Shown here: positions 38,552-38,580 of the stretch, piece by piece
Layout of the letters: each line of letters starts with the position of its first letter
Numbering within the stretch: position 1 is the stretch's first letter
Origin: Candidatus Sumerlaeota bacterium
Lineage (GTDB): Bacteria; Sumerlaeota; Sumerlaeia; MWCT01; JAUWMI01
Reading direction: 5' to 3'
Assembly (NCBI GenBank): GCA_030613245.1
Contig: JAUWMI010000042.1
Location: forward strand, 1 to 38,580
DNA length: 38,580 nt
Notes under the pieces: generated by a model
What the model was told of the DNA's origin: nothing
The model's input: the letters and a program-made list of their open reading frames with translations, nothing else
Database searches by the model: none
Position numbers and translations under genes: made by a program

Positions 38552-38580
38552 ATATTTTATGAAAAGATGGAAAAATATCA
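37681..38580 (+). repeat. 120-bp direct repeats encoding TPR units
   Basis: Units start at 37801, 37921, 38041, 38161, 38281 and 38401, each exactly 120 bases, with a diverged unit before (37681) and a cut one after (38521). Phrases such as GAGGCTTTGGAATATTACA and GGGAGATAGGTGATCGTGC recur with few changes. Confidence 0.9.

Noticed and set aside
37681-38580. Possible CRISPR or satellite array
   Set aside because: The 120-bp units are one open frame encoding TPRs.

Overview
The window reads as chromosomal DNA of an uncultivated, probably anaerobic, Gram-negative-type bacterium. Housekeeping genes (ileS, punA-type phosphorylase, metG, ricT/PSP1, lgt) are interleaved with an anaerobe-type iron-sulfur/metal-cofactor cluster, a microcompartment shell gene, long secreted proteins and many palindromic repeats. 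I cannot place the phylum. The mix recalls candidate phyla near Sumerlaeota/Planctomycetota, but that is a guess.

Region by region: (1) 1-2.0 kb, minus strand: a DUF167 gene, purine nucleoside phosphorylase and the 5' part of ileS, which carries an in-frame amber codon. (2) 2.2-2.8 kb: a lone PduT-like double-BMC shell protein. (3) 3.0-10.8 kb, minus strand: an ORP-like cluster. In transcription order it holds DUF134 regulator, FmdB zinc ribbon, DUF5320, small CxxC protein, methyltransferase, a decayed MinD-ATPase/IscU remnant, an Mrp-DIMC fusion (MrpORP type), PaaI thioesterase, MBL-fold protein, a stand-alone DIMC (NifX/ORP-like) protein and two MinD-type ATPases with ferredoxin inserts. 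A perfect 20-bp palindrome overlaps its predicted promoter. (4) 11.4-13.4 kb, plus strand: an isolated phage-type terminase large subunit with a small overlapping partner. (5) 13.6-16.3 kb: an exported protein and a TMTC-like GT-C/TPR membrane protein. (6) 16.7-24.9 kb: an array of secreted paralogues, two intact and several broken, with near-identical C-terminal DNA modules, followed by a repeat-rich spacer containing orphan gene tails. (7) 25.6-28.1 kb, minus strand: ricT and metG. (8) 28.5-35.9 kb: an exported protein, a class I amidotransferase, a 711-aa polytopic GT-C-like protein, a PP2C phosphatase, an aldo/keto reductase with ferredoxin tail, and lgt. (9) 36.2-38.6 kb: a STAND-type NTPase with 120-bp TPR-encoding repeats, ended by a stop codon after which TPR homology continues.

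The most coherent system is the cluster in region 3. Its ATPases, cluster-carrying domains, scaffold remnant and small Cys-rich proteins all point to assembly or transfer of a metal-sulfur cofactor under control of the DUF134 protein. The secreted array in region 6 looks like a family evolving by module duplication and gene conversion. GTAG-headed palindromes (REP-like) recur in most spacers; no transposase is visible in the window.
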